This document shows positions 15,041 to 22,143 of a stretch of DNA of 41,957 bases, piece after piece. Each line of letters opens with the position of its first letter. Position 1 is the first letter of the stretch. The stretch comes from a virus, in the IMG/VR virus record IMGVR_UViG_3300018432_000023, positions 1-41,957 of that record; one strand, 5' to 3'. The translations under genes were made by a program, and so were the position numbers. A model generated the notes under the pieces. It saw only the letters and a program-made list of their open reading frames with translations. It searched no databases and was not told the DNA's origin.

Positions 15041-15931
15041 ATGGCGGCGGGAAAAAAATTGAGACGCGATGTGCGCCTGCGCCTGAAGCAGGCTCTCGAT
15101 CGAGAACAAAAGTGGCAGGAGGCCTACGAAAAGGCGCAGGAGCGGGTCCGGCGCTCGCGCACGGAGGCCACGCTCAACCGCTACCTCGACGCAGCGGCAC
15201 GGGCTGAGAAGCTCAGGCGCAAGGCTGCAGCCGATATCGCCGCACTCCGGCCCCATGTAGCCAGGACCGAGGCCGCTGGCCGCATAGCCTCACGGATGGC
15301 CATCACAGCCCATGCCCGGCAGAATGCCACTACACCACTTAGTGTAACAGCGGCCAAGAAAGAGGCGCGGGTCGCGGACGAGCGGCGCCGTCGTCTCGCT
15401 CAGGCGAACGTCGACGCCGACCCCCGCACGGCCATGGGGCAACGCGAGATGGACGTCATCGGCCTCGGCTCAAGCCTGAGGGCGAGCATCAACCATTTCA
15501 ATTCATGCTTCCGCAAGCGCCTCGACCGAAACAACCACCGCATCATGGCGTGGGCCAAGTTCGACGAGCTGCAGGACATGGTGCACCGAGGCGATCTCAA
15601 ATCACCGGGGCTTGAGCCCTCGATCGACAGCAGCCGCACACCGGATATCGCCAACGCGAAACTTGAGGCCAAGCGCCTGGACGCCGAGCTCAGGAATTAC
15701 CTCGGCCTGTTCGCGCATGGTGTGATGGTCGACGTGATCTTCTGGCAGCGCACCTACACCGACCTGGTGCCCCTACACGGGGATGCCGACGGCGTGGCCT
15801 TCACGTTCAAGAAGGCGCTGGACATGACGGCAGCGTGGTTCGGGATAGCACCCGACGACGAGCGCGGACACCGGCCCCGCGTCGTCGTCGAGCGTCACAT
15901 GCGTCAGGAATCAGGCTCCCACTCGGCATAG
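15041..15931 (+). CDS. Hypothetical coiled-coil protein, 296 aa
   Basis: The first 120 residues are Arg/Lys/Ala/Glu-rich and heptad-like (RLRLKQALDREQKWQEAYEK). The second half is globular with several Trp. The start at ATG 15041 has a weak site (GAGCGAGAG). It is the last gene of the left plus-strand arm, and its 3' end overlaps the convergent minus-strand gene by 28 bases with no terminator between. Confidence 0.75.
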   Translation: MAAGKKLRRDVRLRLKQALDREQKWQEAYEKAQERVRRSRTEATLNRYLDAAARAEKLRRKAAADIAALRPHVARTEAAGRIASRMAITAHARQNATTPLSVTAAKKEARVADERRRRLAQANVDADPRTAMGQREMDVIGLGSSLRASINHFNSCFRKRLDRNNHRIMAWAKFDELQDMVHRGDLKSPGLEPSIDSSRTPDIANAKLEAKRLDAELRNYLGLFAHGVMVDVIFWQRTYTDLVPLHGDADGVAFTFKKALDMTAAWFGIAPDDERGHRPRVVVERHMRQESGSHSA

Positions 15932-16179
15932 TGGTCGGCCGTCTTCATCAAAAGCGCCAGCACACCGGGCACCGTGCAGGCCACGCATAAGGCCAGAGCA
16001 CTGTGGGGGATGTCCTCTTCGCCGCGTTTCCAGCGCTCAACCCGATCCTCCCTGGCCCCTGAGATGTAGGCGAACGCATCCACCTTCATCTCCAGATGGT
16101 CGAGCGCGGCCGAGAACTCGATCGCGGTCATCTTGCGATAACGGAATCGGCGCTGGTGCTGTTTCCAACTGCGCCCCAC
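15904..16179 (-). CDS. Small HTH-type regulator, 91 aa, GTG start
   Basis: I use GTG 16179 because AAGGAGG lies eight bases upstream and it overlaps the previous stop (TAGTG); ATG 16131 is a shorter option. A basic N-terminus (SWKQHQRRFRYRK) precedes helices resembling a Cro/CI-type helix-turn-helix (ALDHLEMKVDAFAYISGARE), with a hydrophobic C-terminus. It could be a DNA-binding regulator and is the last gene of the minus-strand operon. Confidence 0.6.
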   Translation of the reverse strand: MGRSWKQHQRRFRYRKMTAIEFSAALDHLEMKVDAFAYISGAREDRVERWKRGEEDIPHSALALCVACTVPGVLALLMKTADHYAEWEPDS

Positions 16180-16481
16180 TACACCGCCTCCTTCACTGTC
16201 AGGTCGACACTGTCCACGATGCTGATCGTGTCGGCCGCGTTGAGATGGTCGACGAGAGCCTTGACCATGAGCTTCGTCCGCTCTGTCGGTGCCTTCAGGT
16301 TGACGTAGCGCCAATGCGACGTGACCAGATGCTCTGTGGCGGAGATGAAGTCACCCCTGACACGGCGGCAGCTTTCCACGTTGGCTTCAAGCGTGAGACA
16401 CGCCCAGCCCCAGCCCTGGTTGATCATCTTGGCGCGGTAGACGTTCTCGCCGTGGATGAACGTGATCTTGTGCGTCCGCAT
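16179..16481 (-). CDS. Hypothetical protein, 100 aa
   Basis: ATG 16481 overlaps the upstream stop (TAATG) and sits behind GGAGGGGGTGTA. The N-terminal half looks like beta strands (KITFIHGENVYRAKMINQGW); the C-terminal half is a helix and strand. No family is recognised. Confidence 0.7.
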   Translation of the reverse strand: MRTHKITFIHGENVYRAKMINQGWGWACLTLEANVESCRRVRGDFISATEHLVTSHWRYVNLKAPTERTKLMVKALVDHLNAADTISIVDSVDLTVKEAV

Positions 16482-16762
16482 TACACCCCCTCCTGCCGTT
16501 CGATGGCCTGATAGATGGCCGTGAGATCATCGATGATCGTCTCGACCTTGAGGACGCGCACCTTCTGCTGCATGCGCGCCCGTATACTCAGCCCCTCCCC
16601 TTGCACGTAGAAGTCGCGGTCGTGCGGCATCGACTCCTGCAGGAACTCCTTCAGGGCGGTGGCGCAGATGATGCCCCGGCGCAGCTGGCCGAGCAGATCG
16701 TCCTTGGACGTGCCGTTGAGATGCACGGTCGGGACGCAAAGCGCGTGGAAGTTGTCGGTCAT
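16481..16762 (-). CDS. Hypothetical protein, 93 aa
   Basis: It starts MTDNFHALCVPTVHLNGTSK at ATG 16762, overlapping the upstream stop (ATGA). Segments KDDLLGQLRRGIICATALKE and LKVETIIDDLTAIYQAIERQ look like helices flanking a short beta region. I do not recognise the family. Confidence 0.7.
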   Translation of the reverse strand: MTDNFHALCVPTVHLNGTSKDDLLGQLRRGIICATALKEFLQESMPHDRDFYVQGEGLSIRARMQQKVRVLKVETIIDDLTAIYQAIERQEGV

Positions 16763-17040
16763 GGCTTGTCCTTCCTCGGCCCTGGCGTGACCACAGGGAC
16801 GATTCCCAGCTGCTCCGCGTAGGTGGGAGCCTCCGGACCATCTTGCCCGTCCTGAGCCTCCCCTGTGTCTTCTACGACCACATAGATGGGCTTCGGCCGG
16901 TGCTTGCCGTGCATCTTAAGAACGTAGGCGTTCTCGTCCGCCTCCTCACGGGTGGCGAAGTAGGCGATGCCCCCGAACATGTCCTGCAGGGCTGCAGGTG
17001 GTGCGTCAGGGTAGGCGCACATGATGTAATACCGTGGCAT
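16759..17040 (-). CDS. Hypothetical protein, 93 aa
   Basis: I take ATG 17040, behind TAGGAGAGCACCA. The first 55 residues (MPRYYIMCAYPDAPPAALQD and on) look like a small alpha/beta fold and the last 35 are Pro/Gly/Asp-rich. Function unknown. Confidence 0.7.
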   Translation of the reverse strand: MPRYYIMCAYPDAPPAALQDMFGGIAYFATREEADENAYVLKMHGKHRPKPIYVVVEDTGEAQDGQDGPEAPTYAEQLGIVPVVTPGPRKDKP

Positions 17041-17050
17041 TGGTGCTCTC

Positions 17051-17215
17051 CTAGATGCGCTCGATGATGATGCGGTGAATGTTCTCGGCATGGAGGCTGT
17101 GCAGGTAGTGCAGCAGGTCCGCCATGTTGTCGTATTCGACCTCCTTGTATTCACGGAAGCCGTTGAAATCGTCGTCTTGGGGATAGATCAGGATCAGGCG
17201 GAATCGCATGGGCAT
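17051..17215 (-). CDS. Small hypothetical protein, 54 aa
   Basis: ATG 17215 follows GGAGAGCGCAGC. The protein starts MPMRFRLILIYPQDDDFNGF and is a compact alternation of strand, acidic loop and helix (ADLLHYLHSLHAENIHRIII). The ribosome site and protein-like composition support it. Confidence 0.7.
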   Translation of the reverse strand: MPMRFRLILIYPQDDDFNGFREYKEVEYDNMADLLHYLHSLHAENIHRIIIERI

Positions 17216-17245
17216 GCTGCGCTCTCCATTACAGCGGGGTGGTGA

Positions 17246-17827
17246 TCAGACGCTCCAGTGAAGCGGCTCGTTCATCTCGATGGAACGCTTCAGCAACTCG
17301 ATGAAGCGGTCCAGTTTGGTGCGAAACATCTTGCGCCAGTCCTCTACAGAGCCCCCCTCCGTGTCGAACTTCCATGGCTTCTCGTCGTAGAGCGCGCCGT
17401 CGACGCCCTCCTTCTTGCCCTTGCGCTTCTTCTCCACCCATGCAGCGAAGGTTTCATCGAACGTCTCGCGCTCCGTCTCCATGAAGGCGAGTAGCTCCTT
17501 CGCATGCTCGATGGGCAGGTTGCGCTCCTCGTCGAGCATCTTGTCGGCGATCTCCCACCATGAGATGCCGAGCACCCAGAACAGCGACGTGTCGTTGTAG
17601 CTGTCGCGGAAATAGCCCGGCGACTCCGTCAGGATTTCATACGCCTCGCCGACATACTGCTGCAGCTTGTCGACCTGTTTCGACAGCCTCGGGTCGCGCA
17701 TGACCTTGTCGCGCCCGCCGAGTTTGGTGATCAGGTGATCGCGGTTCAGCACCATCTGGTCGAACAGCGACCTGTGCTCGCGCTCATGTCTCTCGTTCAC
17801 GCTGGGAAGATAGATATCGGCACCCAT
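17246..17827 (-). CDS. Hypothetical protein, 193 aa, helical
   Basis: I choose ATG 17827 with TTGGAGAGCAAAACC before it over the ATG five codons upstream. The product starts MGADIYLPSVNERHEREHRS and is mostly charged helices, with an aromatic middle (SLFWVLGISWWEIADKML). The MGADIYL start recurs in phage proteins of unknown function. Confidence 0.75.
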   Translation of the reverse strand: MGADIYLPSVNERHEREHRSLFDQMVLNRDHLITKLGGRDKVMRDPRLSKQVDKLQQYVGEAYEILTESPGYFRDSYNDTSLFWVLGISWWEIADKMLDEERNLPIEHAKELLAFMETERETFDETFAAWVEKKRKGKKEGVDGALYDEKPWKFDTEGGSVEDWRKMFRTKLDRFIELLKRSIEMNEPLHWSV

Positions 17828-17862
17828 GGTTTTGCTCTCCAAGTCAGGGGTTGAGGGGACGC

Positions 17863-17886
17863 CGCTACAGCGCCCCCATAGAGGGG
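17863..17886 (-). repeat. Intercistronic hairpin pair with CGCTGTAGCG
   Basis: Just after the stop of 17887-18183, CCCC/GGGG closes a TCTAT loop (minus sense) and the adjoining CGCTGTAGCG is self-complementary. It is the first member, in map order, of the TGTAG element family. Confidence 0.5.
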
Positions 17887-18183
17887 TTACACGCGGACGA
17901 AGCGCTTACCGTTCCAGCGGAAGGTTCTGCCGCCCATCTTCAGCGACACGAGGTTGTCGAGCGAGATCATCCGATAAGCGTTCTTCTGGATGTCCCACAC
18001 CGTGAGCAGAGCCTTGCTCAGCGGATCGTAATTCATGCCTCGGCCGGTGATGCCCTTCCGGACACCCCTACGGCACACCATCGTGCGGAACTCGCCGTTC
18101 GTGCGCTTGATGAATTCCACGGTGAAGATGCGGCCGTTGCGAGCGGCGTCGACCATGTTCTGGCCAGTGATGAATTCTTGCAT
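17887..18183 (-). CDS. DUF2693-like small phage protein, 98 aa
   Basis: ATG 18183 follows TTGGAGAGCATC. The beta-rich order is FTVEFIKRTNGEFRTMVCRR, then GVRKGITGRGMNYDP, then LLTVWDIQKNAYRMISLDNL. It matches a widespread small phage family that I know as DUF2693, whose role is not established. Confidence 0.7.
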   Translation of the reverse strand: MQEFITGQNMVDAARNGRIFTVEFIKRTNGEFRTMVCRRGVRKGITGRGMNYDPLSKALLTVWDIQKNAYRMISLDNLVSLKMGGRTFRWNGKRFVRV

Positions 18184-18217
18184 GATGCTCTCCAATGATG
18201 CGCTTAACCGCACCCTG

Positions 18218-18246
18218 ATGGTGGCCACCACTACAGCGGCCACCAT
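18218..18246 (-). repeat. Intercistronic hairpin, 9-bp stem, TGTAG in loop
   Basis: ATGGTGGCC (18218-18226) pairs with GGCCACCAT (18238-18246). In the RNA (minus) sense the loop is GCTGTAGTGGT. It lies between a stop codon and the next ribosome site. Confidence 0.65.
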
Positions 18247-18256
18247 GGGGACGAGG

Positions 18257-18682
18257 TTAGCTGACGGCGACGAGACGAGGGCCAGTGTTGCGCCCCTTGA
18301 GGGCGACGAGCGACATCTCGGTAAGCAGCAACTCGCGACCGTCGTCTACACTCCGCACGCGATAGGGGAACTTGCTACGGCGAGGCGCAAAGCCGACGAG
18401 GAGGTGCGTCCGTCCCTTGTGGATGATCTTCGCACCGTAGTGCTCAGCCTTCAGGCCGAACATGGGTGCATACAGCCCGAACTCATGGCGCTCGTGCGCT
18501 TCCTTCGCGGCCGGGTCCGCGACCTTGAACCGGAATTTTAACGTGGCCTGACCGTTGTCGAGGCTCCCGCCTGCGGCCGACACAGTCAGTCCGTAAGCCT
18601 TCGCAAGCTCCTGCAAGGCCACTACAGCGGCGTCCTGCACGGCGCGGGTGTTCTTCTTGTCGAAGCTGGTGATGGTCGTCAT
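18257..18682 (-). CDS. Hypothetical protein, 141 aa
   Basis: I take ATG 18682 behind ATGGAGAGCACA. It starts MTTITSFDKKNTRAVQDAAV. An N-terminal helix is followed by several strands (FRFKVADPA, KAEHYGAKIIHKGRTHLLVG) and a basic patch. It resembles small phage proteins of unknown role. Confidence 0.75.
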   Translation of the reverse strand: MTTITSFDKKNTRAVQDAAVVALQELAKAYGLTVSAAGGSLDNGQATLKFRFKVADPAAKEAHERHEFGLYAPMFGLKAEHYGAKIIHKGRTHLLVGFAPRRSKFPYRVRSVDDGRELLLTEMSLVALKGRNTGPRLVAVS

Positions 18683-18715
18683 TGTGCTCTCCATGGTGGC
18701 TCAAGCGCACCGTGA

Positions 18716-18737
18716 GGAGCCCCTACAACGGGGCTCC
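18716..18737 (-). repeat. Intercistronic hairpin, 8-bp stem, TGTA in loop
   Basis: GGAGCCCC pairs perfectly with GGGGCTCC. The loop in the minus-sense RNA is GTTGTA. It lies between the stop of 18750-19094 and the ribosome site of the next gene, and no T-run follows. Confidence 0.65.
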
Positions 18738-18749
18738 CTGGCGCTACGC

Positions 18750-19094
18750 TCAGACCTTCTTGTCGACGAAGTGATGCACCTTCCGGCGCGGCATCAGGCT
18801 CGTATAGAGGCCAGTCACCCGCTCGAACATGTCGCGCAGCGTGTCGCAGTAGATGTCGTCGTGCGTGTCGACGAGGGCGAGGCCCGCATAGAACTCGACC
18901 CGATACACGTCCGCAGGGGTGAGCGTGATGCGCACCTTGCTGATCTTGCGATGCGTCAGGTCCGATGGGAGATCGAACTGCACGAAGTCATCGCCTCCCC
19001 TGAAATGCGTCGCCCCGGTCAGCATTCTGAAATTGTAGCCACCGAGTTGCTCGAAGATGGTCCGCGCCACTGGGAGGTTGCGAATGTCGCTCAT
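18750..19094 (-). CDS. Hypothetical protein, 114 aa
   Basis: ATG 19094 has ATGGAGAGCAGACAC before it. It begins MSDIRNLPVARTIFEQLGGY and is alpha/beta with a strand-rich middle (KVRITLTPADVYRVEFYAGL) and a basic C-terminus. No family is recognised. Confidence 0.7.
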   Translation of the reverse strand: MSDIRNLPVARTIFEQLGGYNFRMLTGATHFRGGDDFVQFDLPSDLTHRKISKVRITLTPADVYRVEFYAGLALVDTHDDIYCDTLRDMFERVTGLYTSLMPRRKVHHFVDKKV

Positions 19095-19108
19095 GTGTCT
19101 GCTCTCCA

Positions 19109-19810
19109 TCAGCCGAAAATGGCCTCGTCCATGATCTGGGTCAGGTTCTGGTTCTCGTCCGCGCCGCAGCCGCGCTGCATGAGGATGGCCTGCAGCGTCG
19201 CTACAACGGCCAGGAGGCGGTCGCCTTCCTTCGTGCCCGCTGCCCTCGTCGCCTTGCCAGCAACGGCGTGGATGGCCTCCGCAATGGCCACAGCGCAGGA
19301 GGGGGCGTCGGCCGACAACCCTACACGGGCGACCGGGTCGAGCGGGGCGAGCGGGACCTCAACGTCATCCCACAGCCAAATCTCAAGGCTGTTCGTCCAC
19401 TCGTTTAGCTCAGGGAAATGCCGATCCATGCGCACCATGATGCGCTCGTCGGTGATCTCCTCGACCGTGCCCGTCTCGCCTGCGTTGCAGAGGACAGTCG
19501 GGAAATTGTCGACGAAGTCGGTCGTGATGACGCGCTGACCGACCGTGAAGGGAAGCGCCTTGCGCACGATCTGCGTTGCCCAGCCACCCGCCAACGACAC
19601 CACACCCTCTTCCCTCACAGGGAGGTCGCGCAGGCTCGCAATCGTATCAGAATCGCAGCCGTCCAACTCGAAATAGGCCACGATCTTGTCGCGCACCTGA
19701 GGCAGGACGCACACGTTGTCGAAACCGTTCCACGTTGTGCCGTAGCTGAAGCCGTCGAATTCAGGGGAGCCGTCGAAGGTAAAGCGGCAGGGGGTGAGAT
19801 TGAAGGTCAT
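19109..19810 (-). CDS. Hypothetical protein, 233 aa
   Basis: I choose ATG 19810 behind ATGGAGAATTCCC. The middle (residues about 80-140) has the spacing of a small beta-barrel (VGQRVITTDFVDN, GETGTVEEITDERIMVRMD), like KOW/SH3-type domains that bind RNA or protein. The C-terminal 60 residues are helical. Assignment beyond an SH3-like barrel is not possible. Confidence 0.75.
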   Translation of the reverse strand: MTFNLTPCRFTFDGSPEFDGFSYGTTWNGFDNVCVLPQVRDKIVAYFELDGCDSDTIASLRDLPVREEGVVSLAGGWATQIVRKALPFTVGQRVITTDFVDNFPTVLCNAGETGTVEEITDERIMVRMDRHFPELNEWTNSLEIWLWDDVEVPLAPLDPVARVGLSADAPSCAVAIAEAIHAVAGKATRAAGTKEGDRLLAVVATLQAILMQRGCGADENQNLTQIMDEAIFG

Positions 19811-19848
19811 TGGGAATTCTCCATTGCTCATAAGCGAGCCGGGTGACA

Positions 19849-19873
19849 GGAGCGACCCTGGACGAGTCGCTCC
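19849..19873 (-). other. Intercistronic hairpin, 8-bp stem
   Basis: GGAGCGAC and GTCGCTCC pair around a 9-base loop, between the stop of 19887-20225 and the next start. A shorter hairpin (GCTC/GAGC) follows nearer the ribosome site. The loop lacks TGTAG, so this is a related position but a different element. Confidence 0.55.
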
Positions 19874-19886
19874 CGTGTGTCAATGC

Positions 19887-20225
19887 TTAGTAAGTGCCGT
19901 TGTTCCCGTTCGACGACGAAGAGCTGCTAGTGCCGTTCGACGAGGACGAGTGCCCGCCGTCCGAGTTGCCCGACTCGTGAAGGTTCGGGGCATAGTTGCT
20001 CAGGCCCGTATAGGGGTCGCGGGCATCCCAGTGAGGATAGGCCACGTCGACCCGGCCATGGTCATGCACTGCAACCGTGCGCGCCACCACAGCCCTACCC
20101 AAGGGTGCCTTTTGCACGACGCGGCTGGACACCACCACACCGGACACCGCGGTCTGGTAGGACTGCGAATGGCCGCAAGCGGCAACAGTGGAAGCGAGAA
20201 GGGAAGCGAGAATGATATTGCGCAT
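19887..20225 (-). CDS. Phage lipoprotein, 112 aa
   Basis: ATG 20225 follows TTGGAGAGCACAC. A signal peptide (MRNIILASLLASTVAAC) ends in a lipobox with Cys17, so the protein should be lipidated and face the periplasm. The C-terminus is a low-complexity Ser/Asn/Gly tail. Roles open to such proteins include superinfection exclusion and lysis; nothing in the sequence decides. Confidence 0.75.
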   Translation of the reverse strand: MRNIILASLLASTVAACGHSQSYQTAVSGVVVSSRVVQKAPLGRAVVARTVAVHDHGRVDVAYPHWDARDPYTGLSNYAPNLHESGNSDGGHSSSSNGTSSSSSSNGNNGTY

Positions 20226-20263
20226 GTGTGCTCTCCAAGGTGGTCAGTCAGGTTGCCACCATA

Positions 20264-20285
20264 GGGCCCGCCGCTACACGGGCCC
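20264..20285 (-). repeat. Intercistronic hairpin, 7-bp stem, TGTAG in loop
   Basis: GGGCCCG pairs with CGGGCCC. The minus-sense loop is TGTAGCGG. It lies between the stop of the 25-residue membrane gene and the ribosome site of the lipoprotein gene. Confidence 0.65.
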
Positions 20286-20297
20286 CGTGCTGTCGAC

Positions 20298-20375
20298 CTA
20301 TCGCCGCCGTCCAAGCGGCAGGATTGTGCAAGCTATGACGAGCGCGACGAGCGCCCAGCCGAACAGGATTGCCAC
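20298..20375 (-). CDS. Micro membrane protein, 25 aa, GTG start
   Basis: GTG 20375 overlaps the upstream stop (TAGTG). The product (MAILFGWALVALVIACTILP and a basic end) is one transmembrane helix followed by Arg residues. Stop-start overlap and the clean helix support it; no direct expression signal is visible beyond GGGGCGG upstream. Confidence 0.55.
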   Translation of the reverse strand: MAILFGWALVALVIACTILPLGRRR

Positions 20376-20683
20376 TACACCGCCCCTACAGGGGCCAGCG
20401 CGTCGCGCTCCGCCTTCGTCAGCTTCACGCCTGCGATCTGCTTTAGCTCCGCCTTGATCCGCTTTGCCGTCGCGCCGCGCCAGGATGTGGCATTGCTGAG
20501 GAAATAGAGGATCACGGATTTACCCGAGTCGTGATGATAACCGTCCACAACCTGATTCATCTCTCCGAGCGCGCGCAGATAGGGGACCGCGCCGAAGTAG
20601 ACGTTGTGCCAGTCGCGTCGGATCTCGGCCGCGATCACACACAGCGGACGATGCCCAAATGGATTCTCGGTTCTCTCGATCAT
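20375..20683 (-). CDS. Hypothetical protein, 102 aa
   Basis: I take ATG 20683 behind TTGGAGAGCACAACA. It begins MIERTENPFGHRPLCVIAAE and is helical. The segment PYLRALGEMNQVVDGYHHDS resembles small phage proteins of unknown function. Its stop lies in a GGTGTAG context. Confidence 0.75.
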   Translation of the reverse strand: MIERTENPFGHRPLCVIAAEIRRDWHNVYFGAVPYLRALGEMNQVVDGYHHDSGKSVILYFLSNATSWRGATAKRIKAELKQIAGVKLTKAERDALAPVGAV

Positions 20684-20701
20684 TGTTGTGCTCTCCAAGA
20701 T

Positions 20702-20715
20702 GCCCCCACAGGGGC
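20702..20715 (-). repeat. Short intercistronic hairpin GCCCC/GGGGC
   Basis: A 5-bp stem with loop TGTG in the minus sense, directly before the ribosome site of 20375-20683. It is a variant of the TGTA-loop element. Confidence 0.5.
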
Positions 20716-20718
20716 GGG

Positions 20719-20976
20719 TTAGTAGTGATGCCGCGACCCGACGTAGTTAAAATCTTCCATCGGGTCGTTCTCCTCCTCCTCGACCTCGCCAGTCTGCTCG
20801 ACCGAGTCGATGGTGTATTCGTCGTCCATCACTCGCCAGCGGCGCGGGCTCTCGTCTTTGGCAATTTCGATTGCCAACCATTCCGCGTCGTCTGCGTTCT
20901 CGGCCTCGACGTCCTCGACCGTGATCGTCTCGCAAACGACTCGCGTCACAGTCACAGAATAGAATGCTTTCGCCAT
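20719..20976 (-). CDS. Acidic hypothetical protein, 85 aa
   Basis: ATG 20976 follows GGGGAGGGTGTAGCGAC. A beta-rich N-terminus (AFYSVTVTRVVCETITVEDV), a helix and a very acidic C-terminus (EVEEEENDPMEDF) are seen. The acidity would suit a DNA mimic, but this is speculation. Confidence 0.7.
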   Translation of the reverse strand: MAKAFYSVTVTRVVCETITVEDVEAENADDAEWLAIEIAKDESPRRWRVMDDEYTIDSVEQTGEVEEEENDPMEDFNYVGSRHHY

Positions 20977-20992
20977 GTCGCTACACCCTCCC

Positions 20993-21298
20993 CTAGCGCG
21001 CCACTATACGGGCGCGGCACGGCACCAGATAAAGCTTGCGGATGCTCTGGAACGGCGCGCCATATACGGCACCGCCGCCGCTGGACGTCCGCTTCTGCAA
21101 TTCGATATGGCACGGCACCCAGCCGGACGAACGCGACACGATGAATCGCCGCTTGTCGCCATACTTGTCGACCACCTCGACCCGCCAGCCTTCCAGCCCG
21201 ATAAGCTGAGGCGTCAAACCGGCATCGCTGCGCAGTCGGTCGCGTTCGGCCGATGAAAGCGAATTCCAGCGCTGTTGCGTCATACCTTGAAGGCTCAT
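20993..21298 (-). CDS. Hypothetical protein, 101 aa
   Basis: ATG 21298 follows TAGGAGAGCGGGACA. An N-terminal helix (LSSAERDRLRSDAGLTPQL) precedes strands (GWRVEVVDKYGDKRRFIVSR). A hairpin CGCGCC/GGCGCG overlaps its last codons. No family is recognised. Confidence 0.7.
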   Translation of the reverse strand: MSLQGMTQQRWNSLSSAERDRLRSDAGLTPQLIGLEGWRVEVVDKYGDKRRFIVSRSSGWVPCHIELQKRTSSGGGAVYGAPFQSIRKLYLVPCRARIVAR

Positions 21299-21328
21299 TG
21301 TCCCGCTCTCCTATGCTGCCGCTACACC

Positions 21329-21342
21329 GCCCCTACAGGGGC
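21329..21342 (-). repeat. TGTA-loop hairpin overlapping a stop codon
   Basis: GCCCC/GGGGC with loop TGTA. The TAG stop of 21333-21584 lies inside it. The next 10 bases read GGTGTAGCGGC, a second copy of the core, before the TAGGAGAGCGGG ribosome site. Confidence 0.6.
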
Positions 21343-21584
21343 ACGATTGTATTCGCGAGGCGCACCCCTACAGGCTCCTGCCAAACGCCCTCCAGCCTCG
21401 TATGATGGCCGATAAACTGGTCAGCCTCGCGCAGGGTCAAATCGCCGAGCGTTTCCCATTTCACCGAAAACACATCATCACCGATGCGCACGACACGCCG
21501 CACCGAATGACGCCCGTGGCCATGCCGCACAACGGCATAAACCTCAAACGGCTCTGGCACGTTTCCATCCACGATGAATCTCAT
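21333..21584 (-). CDS. Hypothetical protein, 83 aa
   Basis: ATG 21584 follows TAGGAGAGCGGGACA. The beta-rich segment EVYAVVRHGHGRHSVRRVVR and the helix LREADQFIGHHTRLEGV are the main features. Function unknown. Confidence 0.7.
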   Translation of the reverse strand: MRFIVDGNVPEPFEVYAVVRHGHGRHSVRRVVRIGDDVFSVKWETLGDLTLREADQFIGHHTRLEGVWQEPVGVRLANTIVPL

Positions 21585-21603
21585 TGTCCCGCTCTCCTAT
21601 GTT

Positions 21604-21637
21604 GCCCCTATACGGGGCTGCGATGCCCCTACAGGGC
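21604..21637 (-). repeat. Two adjacent TGTAG-family hairpins
   Basis: GCCCC/GGGGC with a 5-base loop (21604-21618) and GCCC/GGGC with loop TGTAG in the minus sense (21625-21637). Both lie between the stop of 21639-21851 and the next ribosome site. Confidence 0.6.
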
Positions 21638-21638
21638 G

Positions 21639-21851
21639 TTACGCGATGGCGACGTGATGCCCCTCGAAAACTGCGACCATCTCAAAGAAGCTGGCCAATT
21701 CCGCGTCCGTCAGGGCCGGTTCATCGTCCAGCCCCTGAGGCTCCATCTCCCGCCGCGCGGCTGCGATGGCAGCGTCAACGCTATCGGCCGAGACATGGCA
21801 GACGGGAAAAAGATGATCGCAGTCAGCTAAAACGACGGTATAGGCTTTCAT
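21639..21851 (-). CDS. Hypothetical protein, 70 aa
   Basis: ATG 21851 follows TAGGAGAGCGGAATC. It begins MKAYTVVLADCDHLFPVCHV, then a helix (SVDAAIAAARREME) and an acidic middle. The strand-helix-strand layout recalls small DUF-type phage proteins. Function unknown. Confidence 0.7.
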   Translation of the reverse strand: MKAYTVVLADCDHLFPVCHVSADSVDAAIAAARREMEPQGLDDEPALTDAELASFFEMVAVFEGHHVAIA

Positions 21852-22143
21852 GATTCCGCTCTCCTATGTTGCCACTACACGGCACCCCTACACGGCACCC
21901 CTACACCGCCCCTACACCGGGGCAGCCAAAACCTGGCGCGCGCCTGAGCTGTTAGAGCCCACCGCGTTTTTTTCACTCAAAAAACACCGATTTTTGAGCC
22001 GGGGCGACACCCAAGGCGGCACGGAACGCGACGAAAGCGCGGCCGAAACCTGTCAGGATGCCCCTAGAACGCCCATAAATCGCTTCTGAGGGCGGTCCCG
22101 GCGGATTAGCTAGCTAACCGGCCGAAACCATTCTTTGCCTGTC
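21852..22143 (-). promoter_or_regulatory. 292-base gap: repeats, AT-rich hairpin, palindrome
   Basis: This gap divides the minus-strand cluster. From right to left it holds the palindrome TTAGCTAGCTAA (22106-22117), a low-GC hairpin CTCAAAAA/TTTTTGAG (21976-21998) next to a run of seven T, and the tandem CTACAC repeats. No gene is seen. It is a plausible site for termination of the upstream set and a new promoter for 21851 leftward. Confidence 0.5.
21869..21923 (-). repeat. Tandem CTACAC units ending in a hairpin
   Basis: The core CTACAC (GTGTAG in the minus sense) occurs four times in about 50 bases, two of them in GGCACCCCTACAC units. The last is closed as GCCCC TACACC GGGGC. It lies immediately upstream of the ribosome site of 21639-21851. 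Confidence 0.65.
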
